Shown piece by piece: positions 14,767 to 22,547 of a DNA stretch of 36,053 nucleotides. This stretch comes from Candidatus Methylomirabilota bacterium (GTDB lineage: Bacteria > Methylomirabilota > Methylomirabilia > Rokubacteriales > CSP1-6), in assembly GCA_035709005.1 (NCBI GenBank), contig DASTFB010000056.1:1-36053 (forward strand). Direction: 5' to 3'. Position 1 is the stretch's first letter. Each line of letters begins with the position of its first letter. The notes beneath the pieces were generated by a model. It had not been told where the DNA came from. It worked only from the letters and a program-made list of their open reading frames with translations, and ran no database searches. The position numbers were made by a program, and so were the translations under genes.

Positions 14767-17138
14767 GGGTAGATCAGATACGAGGCCCGTCGCGTCGCGA
14801 AGGCGGGCCGCTCCAGCTCCGACCAGCTCATCAGTCGGTCCAGCGGCTCGCCCCTGAGGAACGCCCACATCGTCGGGCGATGGACGAGCAGATACTGCAT
14901 GTTCTCCGGCCTGAACTGGTCCCGGTGCAGGGCCCGTAGCTCGCTGGCCAGCGCCAGCGCCACCGTCACCGGCCGGATCGCGTCCCGGTCGGTCACGATG
15001 ACGCGCACGCCCCAGCACGTGGTCAGGGCGTGCTTGTCGTCGGCGGGCATGAACATCACCGGCTGGAACTTCACGCCGGGCAGTTGCCGGGCGGTGAGCG
15101 CCCGGGCGAGCCCGTGGGGATCGACCCAGGGCGCGCCCACGACCTCGAACGGTGTGTCGGTCCCCCGCCCCACGGAGAGGTTGGTGGCCTCCAGCAAGCC
15201 GATGCCGGAGTAGAGCAGCGCCTGGGTCACCGAACGGATGTTGGGCGAGGGATTCACCCAGGGCAGCCCCGTCTCGTCGTACCACCGCGCGCGCTGCCAG
15301 CCCGCCGCGGGGACGACGGTCAGCGACACCGGCAGCCGGCGCTCGGCCGCCACCAGGCGAGCGAATTCGCCGATGGTGAGGCCGGTCCGCACGGGGATGG
15401 GGTGCGGCGCCGTGAACGACTTGAGGTCGGGCTCCATCACCGGGCCCTCGATGACCCGGCCCGTAATCGGGTTGGGGCGGTCGAGCACCACGACGGGAAG
15501 GCCGCGCCGCCCAGCCTCCTCCATGACGTAGACGAGCGTGGTCAGGTAGGTGTAGTAGCGGACGCCGACGTCCTGGATGTCGTAGACCAGCACGTTCAGT
15601 CCGCGCAGCATCTCGGCCGTCGGCCGCCGGGTCGGACCGTAGAGGCTCCAGATGGGCGTCCCGGTCGCCGGGTCCCGGCCGTGCGGCACGTCGGCGTTGG
15701 CGTCGCCCATGATGCCGTGCTCGGGGGTGAAGATCGCCCCCAGACGCACGCCGGCCGCGCGGGCGAAGAGATCGATCCCGCGGCGGCCCTGCGCATCGAT
15801 GCCCGTCTGGTTCGTGATCAGGCCCACGCTGTTGCCCTGGAACGGCGCGAAGTTCAGCTCGACCATGACGTCCAGGCCCGAGCGCACGCGGCCCGGCGTG
15901 GCGGTGGGCACCTGCAGCACCGATCCGACGTGCTCCTCGCCATCGGAGGCCGGGCCCGGGGCCGCCACCATCGTGGGCGCCGGCGGCGGCCGGAAGAGCG
16001 CCGCCCCCACCGCCGCGCTCACCCGCAAACGGAGCTCCCGGATGCGCGCGGCGCCGCCTCCGCTGGGGTACACGCGGTTGGTGAGGAGAATCATGTAGCT
16101 TCGGCTGAGCGGATCGATCCACACCGCGGTGCCGGTGAAGCCCGTGTGGCCGATGGAGTCCGCCGGGAAGAACGGCGCCATCGGCTGGGCGAACCCCGAG
16201 TTGACGTCCCACCCCAGCGCGCGGCGGCCGTCGGCCTCCGTGAACCGCGTCCACATCTGCTGCACGGTGCCCGGGCGGAGAATCCGCTTGCCCTCCAGCT
16301 CGCCGCCGTTGAGCAGCAGGCGGCAGATCCGGGCGATGTCGGCGGCGGTGGAGAACATCCCGGCATGGCCGGCCACGCCGCCGAGCTGCCGGGCCCGCGG
16401 GTCGTGGACCCGCCCGCGCAGCACGCCCGAGGCGTTGATCTCGGTCGGCGCCACTCGCGGCTTCACGGACTCGGAGGGGTGAAAGGAGGTGTCGCGCAGC
16501 CCCAGCGGCCGGAACAGCAGGCGTTCCAGGAAGCGGTCCAGGGGCTCGCCGCTGACCCGGCGGACGACCTCGCCGAGCACGATGAAGCCGGTGTCGCTGT
16601 ACTGGAATCCCGTGCCCGGCGGGTAATCGAGAGGACGCCGGGCCAGCGCGCGCGCCGCCGCGGGAAAGCCGTGGGCGAGGGCGTCGTGGGCGGGCAGCGC
16701 GGGAAAGCCGGCCGTGTGGGCGAGAATCCGCTCGATGGTGACCTCGAGGAACGCGCCGCGGCGGAACTCCCGCAGGTAGCGCCCCACCGGCGCGTCAAGC
16801 TGGATGTCGCCGCGCTCCACCAGGGCCATGATCGCGATCGTGGTCCCGAGCGGCTTGGTCAGCGAGGCGATGTCGAAGATCGTGTCCGTCGTCATGGGGT
16901 CGGGTTCGGGCGCCAGGCTGCGCCAGCCCCAGGCGCGGTTGAGCAGGACTTGATCCCCCCGCCCCACCAGCACGACGACGCCGGGGATCTCTCCGGAGGC
17001 GACGGCCTCCCGGGCGGCGGCGTCGACGTCCGCGAAGTCCACCCCGGGGACGGCGAGCGACGCGGCGGACGTCAGGATGAGGGCGAGCATGACGGCCGGA
17101 ATCGCGATCAGGCGAACAGCCACGGGGCATCTTAGCAT
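14763..17138 (-). CDS. Exported fusion: serine beta-lactamase-fold hydrolase plus NamZ (DUF1343) exo-muramidase
   Basis: A 791-residue exported two-domain enzyme. After a signal sequence (hydrophobic to about residue 29) comes a serine beta-lactamase-fold domain (about 32-385): SLTK at 92-95 is the SxxK motif, YSD at 180-182 the YxN motif, and HTG at 331-333 the KTG-box equivalent. The second domain (about 420-791) is DUF1343/NamZ, with GLITNQTGID, IFTPEHGIMGD, GRDPATGTPIWSLYGP, YDIQDVGVRYYTY and LDRPNPITG. NamZ releases N-acetylmuramic acid from non-reducing ends of peptidoglycan. In Bacillus subtilis the equivalents (amiE/ybbE and namZ/ybbC) are separate genes of one cell-wall recycling operon, so the fusion joins two steps of one pathway. 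ATG 17138 is used here; a GTG at 17123, five bases after TAAGAT, is an equally good start. Confidence 0.9.
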   Translation of the reverse strand: MLRCPVAVRLIAIPAVMLALILTSAASLAVPGVDFADVDAAAREAVASGEIPGVVVLVGRGDQVLLNRAWGWRSLAPEPDPMTTDTIFDIASLTKPLGTTIAIMALVERGDIQLDAPVGRYLREFRRGAFLEVTIERILAHTAGFPALPAHDALAHGFPAAARALARRPLDYPPGTGFQYSDTGFIVLGEVVRRVSGEPLDRFLERLLFRPLGLRDTSFHPSESVKPRVAPTEINASGVLRGRVHDPRARQLGGVAGHAGMFSTAADIARICRLLLNGGELEGKRILRPGTVQQMWTRFTEADGRRALGWDVNSGFAQPMAPFFPADSIGHTGFTGTAVWIDPLSRSYMILLTNRVYPSGGGAARIRELRLRVSAAVGAALFRPPPAPTMVAAPGPASDGEEHVGSVLQVPTATPGRVRSGLDVMVELNFAPFQGNSVGLITNQTGIDAQGRRGIDLFARAAGVRLGAIFTPEHGIMGDANADVPHGRDPATGTPIWSLYGPTRRPTAEMLRGLNVLVYDIQDVGVRYYTYLTTLVYVMEEAGRRGLPVVVLDRPNPITGRVIEGPVMEPDLKSFTAPHPIPVRTGLTIGEFARLVAAERRLPVSLTVVPAAGWQRARWYDETGLPWVNPSPNIRSVTQALLYSGIGLLEATNLSVGRGTDTPFEVVGAPWVDPHGLARALTARQLPGVKFQPVMFMPADDKHALTTCWGVRVIVTDRDAIRPVTVALALASELRALHRDQFRPENMQYLLVHRPTMWAFLRGEPLDRLMSWSELERPAFATRRASYLIYP

Positions 17139-17220
17139 CGGCGGGCGCGTAGACCGAAGCAGCGCGCGACCCGGCCCGCTCCCGCCCTCGACATGCTTGT
17201 GCTAGCGTAGGGGCTGTCGT

Positions 17221-18117
17221 ATGCCCCGCGTCTTCGTCACTGGCGCGACCGGGTTCGTCGGGCGGGCTGTGATCCAGGCCCTGCGTGCCGGTGGTCACAC
17301 CGTGCGCTGCCTCGTTCGCCGGGGCTCCGAGCGCGATCTGCGGGGGCTGGGTGCCATCGAGCGCGTGGAAGGCGATGTCCTGGTCCGCCAGGGGCTGGAC
17401 GAGGACATGGCCGGTTGCCAGGCCGTCATCCACCTGGTCGGGATCATCCGCGAGCAGCCCTCCCGCGGGATCACCTTCGAGCAGGTCCACACCCAGGGCA
17501 CCGTCAACGTGCTGGAGGCGGCGGCGGCCGCCGGGGTCCGGCGCTTCCTGCACATGAGCGCCCTGGGGACGCGACCGCACGCGCGCGCGCGCTATCATCG
17601 GACCAAGTGGGCCGCCGAGGAAGCGGTGCGGGCCAGCGGGCTGCGCTGGACGATCTTCCGGCCCTCCATCATCTACGGGCGCGGCGACGACTTCGTCACC
17701 ATGCTCGCCTACTTCGTCAGGCGCTACCCGGTGATGCCGGTGATCGGCAGTGGACGTCAGCGCCTGCAACCGGTGCCCGTGGAGCACGTCGCCGAGGGGT
17801 TCGCGCGGGCGCTGATCACGCCCCTGGCCGAGAAGCAAATCTACGAGGTAGGCGGCCTCGACACGGTGAGCCTGATCGAGCTGCTCGACCTGATCGGGGC
17901 GGCGGTGGGCCGCCGGCGGGTGCGCAAGCTGCACATTCCCCTCGGGGTGATGCGCCCGCTCGCGATGCTGCTCCACCGTCTGCCGGGCTTCCCCGTCACG
18001 CCGGATCAGCTCTTGATGCTCGAGGAGGACAACGCCGGGGATCCCGCGCCCTTCTATTCGACCTTCGGCTTGACGCCCATGCCGCTGGCCACCGGTCTTC
18101 GTCGCATGCTGGAGTGA
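17221..18117 (+). CDS. NAD(P)-binding atypical SDR, complex I NDUFA9-like
   Basis: A 298-residue extended short-chain dehydrogenase-like protein. The N-terminal Rossmann motif is VTGATGFVGRAV (GxxGxxG), VRCLVRRGSE follows the second strand, and the YHRTK pentad is the YxxxK motif; RPSIIYGRGDDFVTMLAY is typical of the NDUFA9/NAD(P)H-binding subgroup. The C-terminal part (RKLHIPLGVMRPLAMLLHRLP) is likely membrane-associated. Related proteins are accessory subunits of complex I or quinone-linked reductases of unknown reaction. A start-proximal AGGGG lies eight bases before the ATG. Its stop overlaps the next start (GTGA). Confidence 0.82.
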   Translation: MPRVFVTGATGFVGRAVIQALRAGGHTVRCLVRRGSERDLRGLGAIERVEGDVLVRQGLDEDMAGCQAVIHLVGIIREQPSRGITFEQVHTQGTVNVLEAAAAAGVRRFLHMSALGTRPHARARYHRTKWAAEEAVRASGLRWTIFRPSIIYGRGDDFVTMLAYFVRRYPVMPVIGSGRQRLQPVPVEHVAEGFARALITPLAEKQIYEVGGLDTVSLIELLDLIGAAVGRRRVRKLHIPLGVMRPLAMLLHRLPGFPVTPDQLLMLEEDNAGDPAPFYSTFGLTPMPLATGLRRMLE

Positions 18118-18521
18118 GCGTGCCGTTCCGCACCGGCCCCGATCAGCCTCGCGATCTGCTCGCCCTCATCGAGCACGAGGTCCGCGAGCGCATCGCGGAC
18201 GCCGTGGACGCGGTGAGTCTCGAGGTGATGGTCCAGCGGCGCCGCCGTCAGGGCCTGCCGGGTCCCGTCACGGAGAGCGCTGCCGACCGCGCCGAGTTCA
18301 CCGCCGGGGTGCGCGCGTTCCTGGAGCGGCTCGGCGTCGAGATTCTTCCCGCGCTCGCCCCGGACCAGCAGCGCCTGGTCGCGGAGGCGGCCACCCGCGC
18401 CGGCGCCGACGTCGTCGCTGGCTTGCTGGCCACCCAGCTGACGCTGGCCCGCGAGCTTCCGGACTACTGGCAGCGTTTCGAAGCCGTGCGCCTCGCCTTC
18501 ACCGGCGAGCGCCGCGCCTGA
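18114..18521 (+). CDS. Hypothetical helical protein
   Basis: About 135 residues with no family that I recognise. The sequence is strongly helical and amphipathic (LLALIEHEVRERIADAVDAV, RAFLERLGVEILPALAPDQQ, ATRAGADVVAGLLATQLTLA), without signal peptide or clear membrane helix. GTG at 18114 overlaps the stop of the preceding reductase gene and would couple translation; GTG at 18120 is the alternative, two codons shorter. Its position suggests a partner of the NDUFA9-like protein, but that is inference. It ends convergently 10 nt from the small gene on the minus strand. Confidence 0.65.
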   Translation: MSVPFRTGPDQPRDLLALIEHEVRERIADAVDAVSLEVMVQRRRRQGLPGPVTESAADRAEFTAGVRAFLERLGVEILPALAPDQQRLVAEAATRAGADVVAGLLATQLTLARELPDYWQRFEAVRLAFTGERRA

Positions 18522-18531
18522 GCCGGCGTGC

Positions 18532-18810
18532 TCACGCGCACTCCCGGAAGGACGCATCCTCCCCGGCCGCCTTCCAGGCAGCCAGCGCCCAGAGGTTCTC
18601 CAGATCGTCGAGGCTTCGACGCCAGCGGCCGTAGCCGTCGACGAGCGATGCCCTGACGGCGGCCATCTGGCTCTCGACCTCGTCCAGCCGCCGCCTGAGA
18701 CCGGGGTTCCCCACGGCGGTGGCCTCCAGGCATCCGCCGGGAATGCTGCCGGCCAGCCGGTCCAGAAGCTGGCTAACGTCGTCATTGAGGACCTGCTCCA
18801 TGCGGCTCAT
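18532..18810 (-). CDS. Hypothetical small helical protein
   Basis: A 92-residue protein beginning MSRMEQVLNDDVSQLLDRLA, with a middle helix LRRRLDEVESQMAAVRASLV and a Trp-rich C-terminal helix. GGAGG nine bases upstream supports ATG 18810. No helix-turn-helix motif, metal site or signal peptide is visible, so I cannot call it a regulator even though it is divergent from an MFS transporter across a palindromic intergenic region. Function unknown. Confidence 0.6.
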   Translation of the reverse strand: MSRMEQVLNDDVSQLLDRLAGSIPGGCLEATAVGNPGLRRRLDEVESQMAAVRASLVDGYGRWRRSLDDLENLWALAAWKAAGEDASFRECA

Positions 18811-18852
18811 CTGCCCCTGCCTCCTCTCCCCCCGGCGGGCCGGGCCCATATA

Positions 18853-18880
18853 CTCATCACATGATGAGCTTGATGTCAAG
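18853..18880. promoter_or_regulatory. Two adjacent palindromes in the divergent promoter region (likely operator)
   Basis: CTCATCA-CA-TGATGAG (18853-18868) is directly followed by CTTGA-TG-TCAAG (18869-18880), both perfect dyads. They lie in the 102-bp gap between the divergent small gene and MFS gene. On the minus strand TTGACA (18879-18874) is an exact -35 and GAGTAT (18855-18850) could be its -10 at 18 bp, which puts the first palindrome in the spacer. On the plus strand TATACT (18849-18854) is a good -10 match. A regulator bound here could control both directions. Confidence 0.6.
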
Positions 18881-18912
18881 CCCAACCTGGCGAGGGGGCC
18901 GAGAGGCCACGA

Positions 18913-20076
18913 ATGAGCGCCATCGTCATGACCTCCCCCACCGGCGTCGTCTTCGCCGCGAAGACGACCCGCACCTTCTGCTACGGCTTCCTCGGCATCC
19001 TGCTGCCCGTCTATCTGGCCGAGCTCGGCGTGAGCGCCGCCGGCGTGGGCGTGGCGGTGACGCTCACGCTCGCCGCCAGCGCCGTGCTCACCTGGGCGGT
19101 CCGCCGCCCGGCGGAGCGCCACGGCGCCCGCGCGGCGCTGCTCGGCCTGGCCGTCCTCACCCTGGCCGGGGCGCTGCTGCTGCTCAGCTCGCGTCATCCC
19201 TGGCTCGTGGTGCTGGGGGCCATGCTCGGCAACGTCGCCGTCGGCAGCGGCGAGACGGGCCCGTTTCTCACCATCGAGCAGGTGGTGATCGCCCGCGCGG
19301 TCACCGGCCAGCGACGCACGACGGTGTTCAGCCTCTACAACCTCATCGGCTACGGCGCTGCGGGGCTCGGCGCCGCAGTGGCCGGACTCCCCGGGGACCA
19401 TCGGACCCTGTTCGTGCTGTTCCTGGCGGGGGCGATCGTCCAGCTCGCCCTGTACCGGCGGCTGCCCCGGGCGCGCTCGGTCCCCGAGGTCCGGGTGGCC
19501 GTCCCCCGAACGTCCGCTCCCCTCATCAGACGCATGGCCCTGCTGTTCGCTGTGGACTCCTTCGCCGGCGGGTTCGTGCTGCAGTCGCTCATCGCGTACT
19601 TCCTGCACACGCGGTTCGGCCTCGATCTGGCCGGCCTGGGCCTGGTCTTCCTGACCGCTCAGCTCCTCACGGCGGCCTCGCTGCTGGTGGCCGCCCCGAT
19701 GGCTCGCCGCTTCGGACTCTTGCCGACCATGGTCGTCTCGCATCTCGTCTCCAACGTCCTGCTGATCGCCATCGCCGCCGCCCCCAGCGCGGGCGCGGCC
19801 ATCGCGCTGCTGCTCGGCCGCCAGCTGCTCTCGCAGATCGACGTGCCGACCCGCCAGGCCTACGTGATGGCGGTGGTGGAAGACCACGAGCGCGAGGCCG
19901 CGGCGAGCCTGACCACCGTGACCCGGACCGTGGCCCAGGCGGTCTCCCCCGCCCTCACGGGGTGGACGATGCAGACGCTCGCCCTGGGGGCGCCGTTCGT
20001 GCTGGGGGGCGGGCTGAAGATGCTCTACGACGTGCTGCTCTACGTCACCTTCAAGGACGTCCGGCTCAAGTCCTGA
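18913..20076 (+). CDS. MFS transporter
   Basis: A 387-residue major facilitator with about eleven to twelve hydrophobic helices in two halves separated by a charged loop near residue 195 (RTSAPLIRRM). Conserved short loops such as RRPAERHGARAALLG after helix 2 and AAPMARRFGLLP in the second half correspond to the family's motif-A positions. It shows the pattern of small drug or metabolite exporters; the substrate is not readable. GAGAGG lies six bases before the ATG. It ends directly against the pilus ATPase gene, with the two stop codons side by side (20074-20079) and no space for a terminator between them. Control probably occurs at the upstream palindromes. Confidence 0.85.
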   Translation: MSAIVMTSPTGVVFAAKTTRTFCYGFLGILLPVYLAELGVSAAGVGVAVTLTLAASAVLTWAVRRPAERHGARAALLGLAVLTLAGALLLLSSRHPWLVVLGAMLGNVAVGSGETGPFLTIEQVVIARAVTGQRRTTVFSLYNLIGYGAAGLGAAVAGLPGDHRTLFVLFLAGAIVQLALYRRLPRARSVPEVRVAVPRTSAPLIRRMALLFAVDSFAGGFVLQSLIAYFLHTRFGLDLAGLGLVFLTAQLLTAASLLVAAPMARRFGLLPTMVVSHLVSNVLLIAIAAAPSAGAAIALLLGRQLLSQIDVPTRQAYVMAVVEDHEREAAASLTTVTRTVAQAVSPALTGWTMQTLALGAPFVLGGGLKMLYDVLLYVTFKDVRLKS

Positions 20077-22368
20077 CTACTTGATGGCGACGGCTTTGAC
20101 CTGGCGGAAGTCGGTGAGGCCGGCCAGCGACTTCAAGATGCCGTCCTGGACGAGCGTGCCCATCCCTTCGCTCTTGGCCTGCTTGAAGATCTCGGCCGTG
20201 CGGGCCTTGACCTGGATCATGCGCTTGATCTCCTCGCTGGCGATGAGGAGCTCGTGGATGCCGGCCCGGCCCCGGTAGCCGGTGTTGTTGCACTGGGAGC
20301 AGCCCCGGCCCCGGTTGAGGGTGAAGCGGTCGTCGTAGCGATGGCCGAGGGCTTCGAACTCTTCCTTGCCGAACGCCTGGCTCAAGGCCTCGAACTCGGC
20401 CCGATCGGGGTGATAGCGCTCCTTGCAGTTGTCGCAGATGCGCTTGACCAGCCGCTGGGCGGCCACGCCGAGCAGCGCGTCAGCGAAGTTGAAGGAGTCG
20501 AGCCCCATGTCCAGCAAGCGCACGACGGTCTCCACGGCGCTGTTGGTGTGCAGGGTGCTGCACACCAGGTGGCCGGTGAGCGAGGCCTCGATGCCGGTCT
20601 CGGCGGTCTCCTGGTCGCGCATCTCGCCCACCATGATCACGTCGGGGTCGGCGCGCAGGAAGGAGCGCATGGCCGCGGCGAACGTGTAGCCGATCTTGGG
20701 ATTGACCTGCACCTGGCGCAGGCCCCACTGCGTGATCTCCACGGGATCCTCGGCGGTCCAGATCTTGCGGTCGGGCCGGTTGATGAAGCCCAGCACCGAG
20801 TGCAGGGTGGTGGTCTTGCCGGAGCCGGTCGGCCCCACCACCAAGATGAGCCCGTAGGGCTTCTCGGCGATGGTCTTGAGCTCGCGCAGGTTGCGATCGG
20901 TCATGCCCAGCTTGTCGATGGGGATGGGCTCGTTGGAGGCCAGGATGCGCATGACCACGTCCTCGTTGCCGCCGGCCGTGGGCACGGTGGCCACGCGCAG
21001 CTCGATGTCGCGGTTGTCGGGCAGCCGGAACTTGATCTTGCCGTCCTGGGGCTTCCGGCGCTCGGCGATGTCGAGCTGGGCCATGATCTTGATGCGGGCC
21101 ACGATGGCCCGCCGATAGGTTCCGGGCACGCGCTGGTACTCCATGCACGAGCCGTCGACGCGGATGCGGATCACGGTATCGCGCTGCCCGCCGTAAGGCT
21201 CGATGTGGATGTCGGAGGCCCGGGCCCGGTAGGCGTCCACCACCAGCTGGTTGGCCAGCCGGATGATGGCGCTGTCGTTCTCGTCGATATCGATGCCGGT
21301 AGGGATCTCGTCGCGGTCGGTCCCCTCGTCGGCCTTGAGATCGCCCAGGATGTCACCGAGGGAGCCCCGGGGCGTGAGGTCGCCGCTGGCCGCGCCCAGG
21401 AACATGAGGATGTCCTGGCGCAGCCCCACCGCCAGGTTGATCTTTTGCCGGGGCAGCAGCTGGTGGATGGTGTCGATCTTCTGGATGTCCTGGGGATTGT
21501 CGACGAGGACGGTCAGCCCCCGATCGTCGCGCCGCAGCGGAAGCCACAGCGCCTTCTTGAGGTACTCGAGCTTGAGGTCCCGCATGAGGTCAAGCGGCGG
21601 GATGATCTTGTCGTCGTACTCGATGAACGGACACCGATAGAACTGGCTCAGGGCCACGCCCAGCTCGCTCTTCGGGATCTTGCACTGCTCGAGGAGGACG
21701 GTCTCCACGTCGATCTGGCGGCGCCGGGCTTCCGTGTTGGCCTGGTTCAGCTCCTCCGGGGTGATGAGTCGCTGGCTGAGCAGGTAATCGAACTTGCCCC
21801 CGCGCTTCTGGGCCAGCTGGATGTGCGTGTGCAGCGCGACGCCCAGGGTCTTGGCGATGCGGACGAGGCCGCTCTCGTCCTCGCGGGTGAACCGCGGCCC
21901 CCGCTTCTTGTTGATGAGCTGCATCACACCCACCACGCGGTTGTCGTGCATGACCGGGATGGCCAGGACCTGTTTGGTCCGGAAGCCGGTCTTGGCGTCC
22001 CAGCTGCTGTCGAAGGTCAGCGAGGGGGCCAGCCGGGTGAGCTCGTTCTTGTCGTAGGCATCCGCGATGTTCAGCGGGGTCCGCGAAGAAGCCACGAAGC
22101 CGGCGATGCTCTTCTCGTTGATGGGGACCCGGATCTCCAGCACCTCGCTGATGGGGCCGGAGACCAACCGGGAGTACAGCTCCCGCTTGTCGGGATCGAC
22201 GGCGAGGACCGTCAACCGCTCGCCGTCGGTGGCGCCCAGAATCTCCGCTTGCAGCTCGAGGAAGATGTCGTCGAGGCTCTTGACGCCGTTGATCCGATCG
22301 ACGAGCGCGATGAGCTTCTGCTCGTAGGCGAGCCGCTGTTGCAGCGCGGACATGCTCTCGGGAGCCAC
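20077..22368 (-). CDS. PilB/GspE-type secretion/pilus ATPase with N-terminal GAF domain
   Basis: A 763-residue hexameric assembly ATPase of type IV pili or type II secretion. It is longer than usual because of an N-terminal GAF domain (about 10-185, containing AIPVMHDNRVVGVMQLINKK). Then comes the N-terminal T2SSE/MshEN region (about 200-320, TPEELNQANTEARR), a known cyclic-di-GMP-binding module in relatives. The ATPase domain has Walker A GPTGSGKTTT (Lys518), the Asp box LRADPDVIMVGEMRD, the His box GHLVCSTLHTN, and a tetracysteine zinc site (CDNC and CSQC). No other pilus or secretion gene is in the window, so it is an orphan or lies away from its partners. The GTG start at 22368 is chosen because of a -10-like TATGCT nine bases upstream; ATG 22353 is the alternative. 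Confidence 0.92.
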   Translation of the reverse strand: MAPESMSALQQRLAYEQKLIALVDRINGVKSLDDIFLELQAEILGATDGERLTVLAVDPDKRELYSRLVSGPISEVLEIRVPINEKSIAGFVASSRTPLNIADAYDKNELTRLAPSLTFDSSWDAKTGFRTKQVLAIPVMHDNRVVGVMQLINKKRGPRFTREDESGLVRIAKTLGVALHTHIQLAQKRGGKFDYLLSQRLITPEELNQANTEARRRQIDVETVLLEQCKIPKSELGVALSQFYRCPFIEYDDKIIPPLDLMRDLKLEYLKKALWLPLRRDDRGLTVLVDNPQDIQKIDTIHQLLPRQKINLAVGLRQDILMFLGAASGDLTPRGSLGDILGDLKADEGTDRDEIPTGIDIDENDSAIIRLANQLVVDAYRARASDIHIEPYGGQRDTVIRIRVDGSCMEYQRVPGTYRRAIVARIKIMAQLDIAERRKPQDGKIKFRLPDNRDIELRVATVPTAGGNEDVVMRILASNEPIPIDKLGMTDRNLRELKTIAEKPYGLILVVGPTGSGKTTTLHSVLGFINRPDRKIWTAEDPVEITQWGLRQVQVNPKIGYTFAAAMRSFLRADPDVIMVGEMRDQETAETGIEASLTGHLVCSTLHTNSAVETVVRLLDMGLDSFNFADALLGVAAQRLVKRICDNCKERYHPDRAEFEALSQAFGKEEFEALGHRYDDRFTLNRGRGCSQCNNTGYRGRAGIHELLIASEEIKRMIQVKARTAEIFKQAKSEGMGTLVQDGILKSLAGLTDFRQVKAVAIK

Positions 22369-22377
22369 AGCGAATTC

Positions 22378-22383
22378 AGCATA
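22378..22383 (-). promoter_or_regulatory. -10 element upstream of the PilB-like gene
   Basis: Minus strand TATGCT, preceded by TGC (extended -10 context), nine bases before GTG 22368. The predicted start of transcription falls within about two bases of the GTG, consistent with a leaderless mRNA. Confidence 0.4.
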
Positions 22384-22456
22384 GCAGACGGTCGGGACAA
22401 AGCCGCCACAGCGGCGGGTTCCGAACCGCTAGTGCAGATGAACTAGCCGCCTTCGA

Positions 22457-22475
22457 GCGCCGGCTTTGCCGGCGC
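22457..22475. repeat. Perfect intergenic hairpin GCGCCGGC-TTT-GCCGGCGC
   Basis: Eight-base perfect GC stem with a three-base loop in the 177-bp gap between the PilB-like gene and hcmA. There is no T-run on either side. It could be a RNA processing or REP-like hairpin downstream of the hcm operon. No second copy was noticed in the window. Confidence 0.55.
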
Positions 22476-22491
22476 AATCCTGGGGGAGGCC

Positions 22492-22547
22492 TCGGAGGGG
22501 GCCGTCGCGCCCAACCGGCGCGCCTGTGTGTCGCCCCTCCGATTTTT
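22492..22547 (+). terminator. Stem-loop with T-run pointing into the 3' end of hcmA
   Basis: TCGGAGGGGGC (22492-22502) pairs with GCCCCTCCGA (22533-22542) with one bulged G, and the plus strand then reads TTTTT (22543-22547). The T-run overlaps the hcmA stop codon. As a rho-independent terminator it works on the plus strand, where no gene ends, so it may block antisense read-through; on the minus strand it is a hairpin just after hcmA. Confidence 0.5.

Noticed and set aside
18853-18868. MerR-type operator in an extended promoter spacer
   Set aside because: The dyad does lie between a perfect -35 and a possible -10, but the -10 placement is ambiguous (18-21 bp) and no MerR-like gene is adjacent.
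20254-22446. 730-codon plus-strand open frame opposite the pilus ATPase
   Set aside because: Composition is a mirror artefact; the minus strand has Walker A, Asp/His boxes and zinc cysteines.
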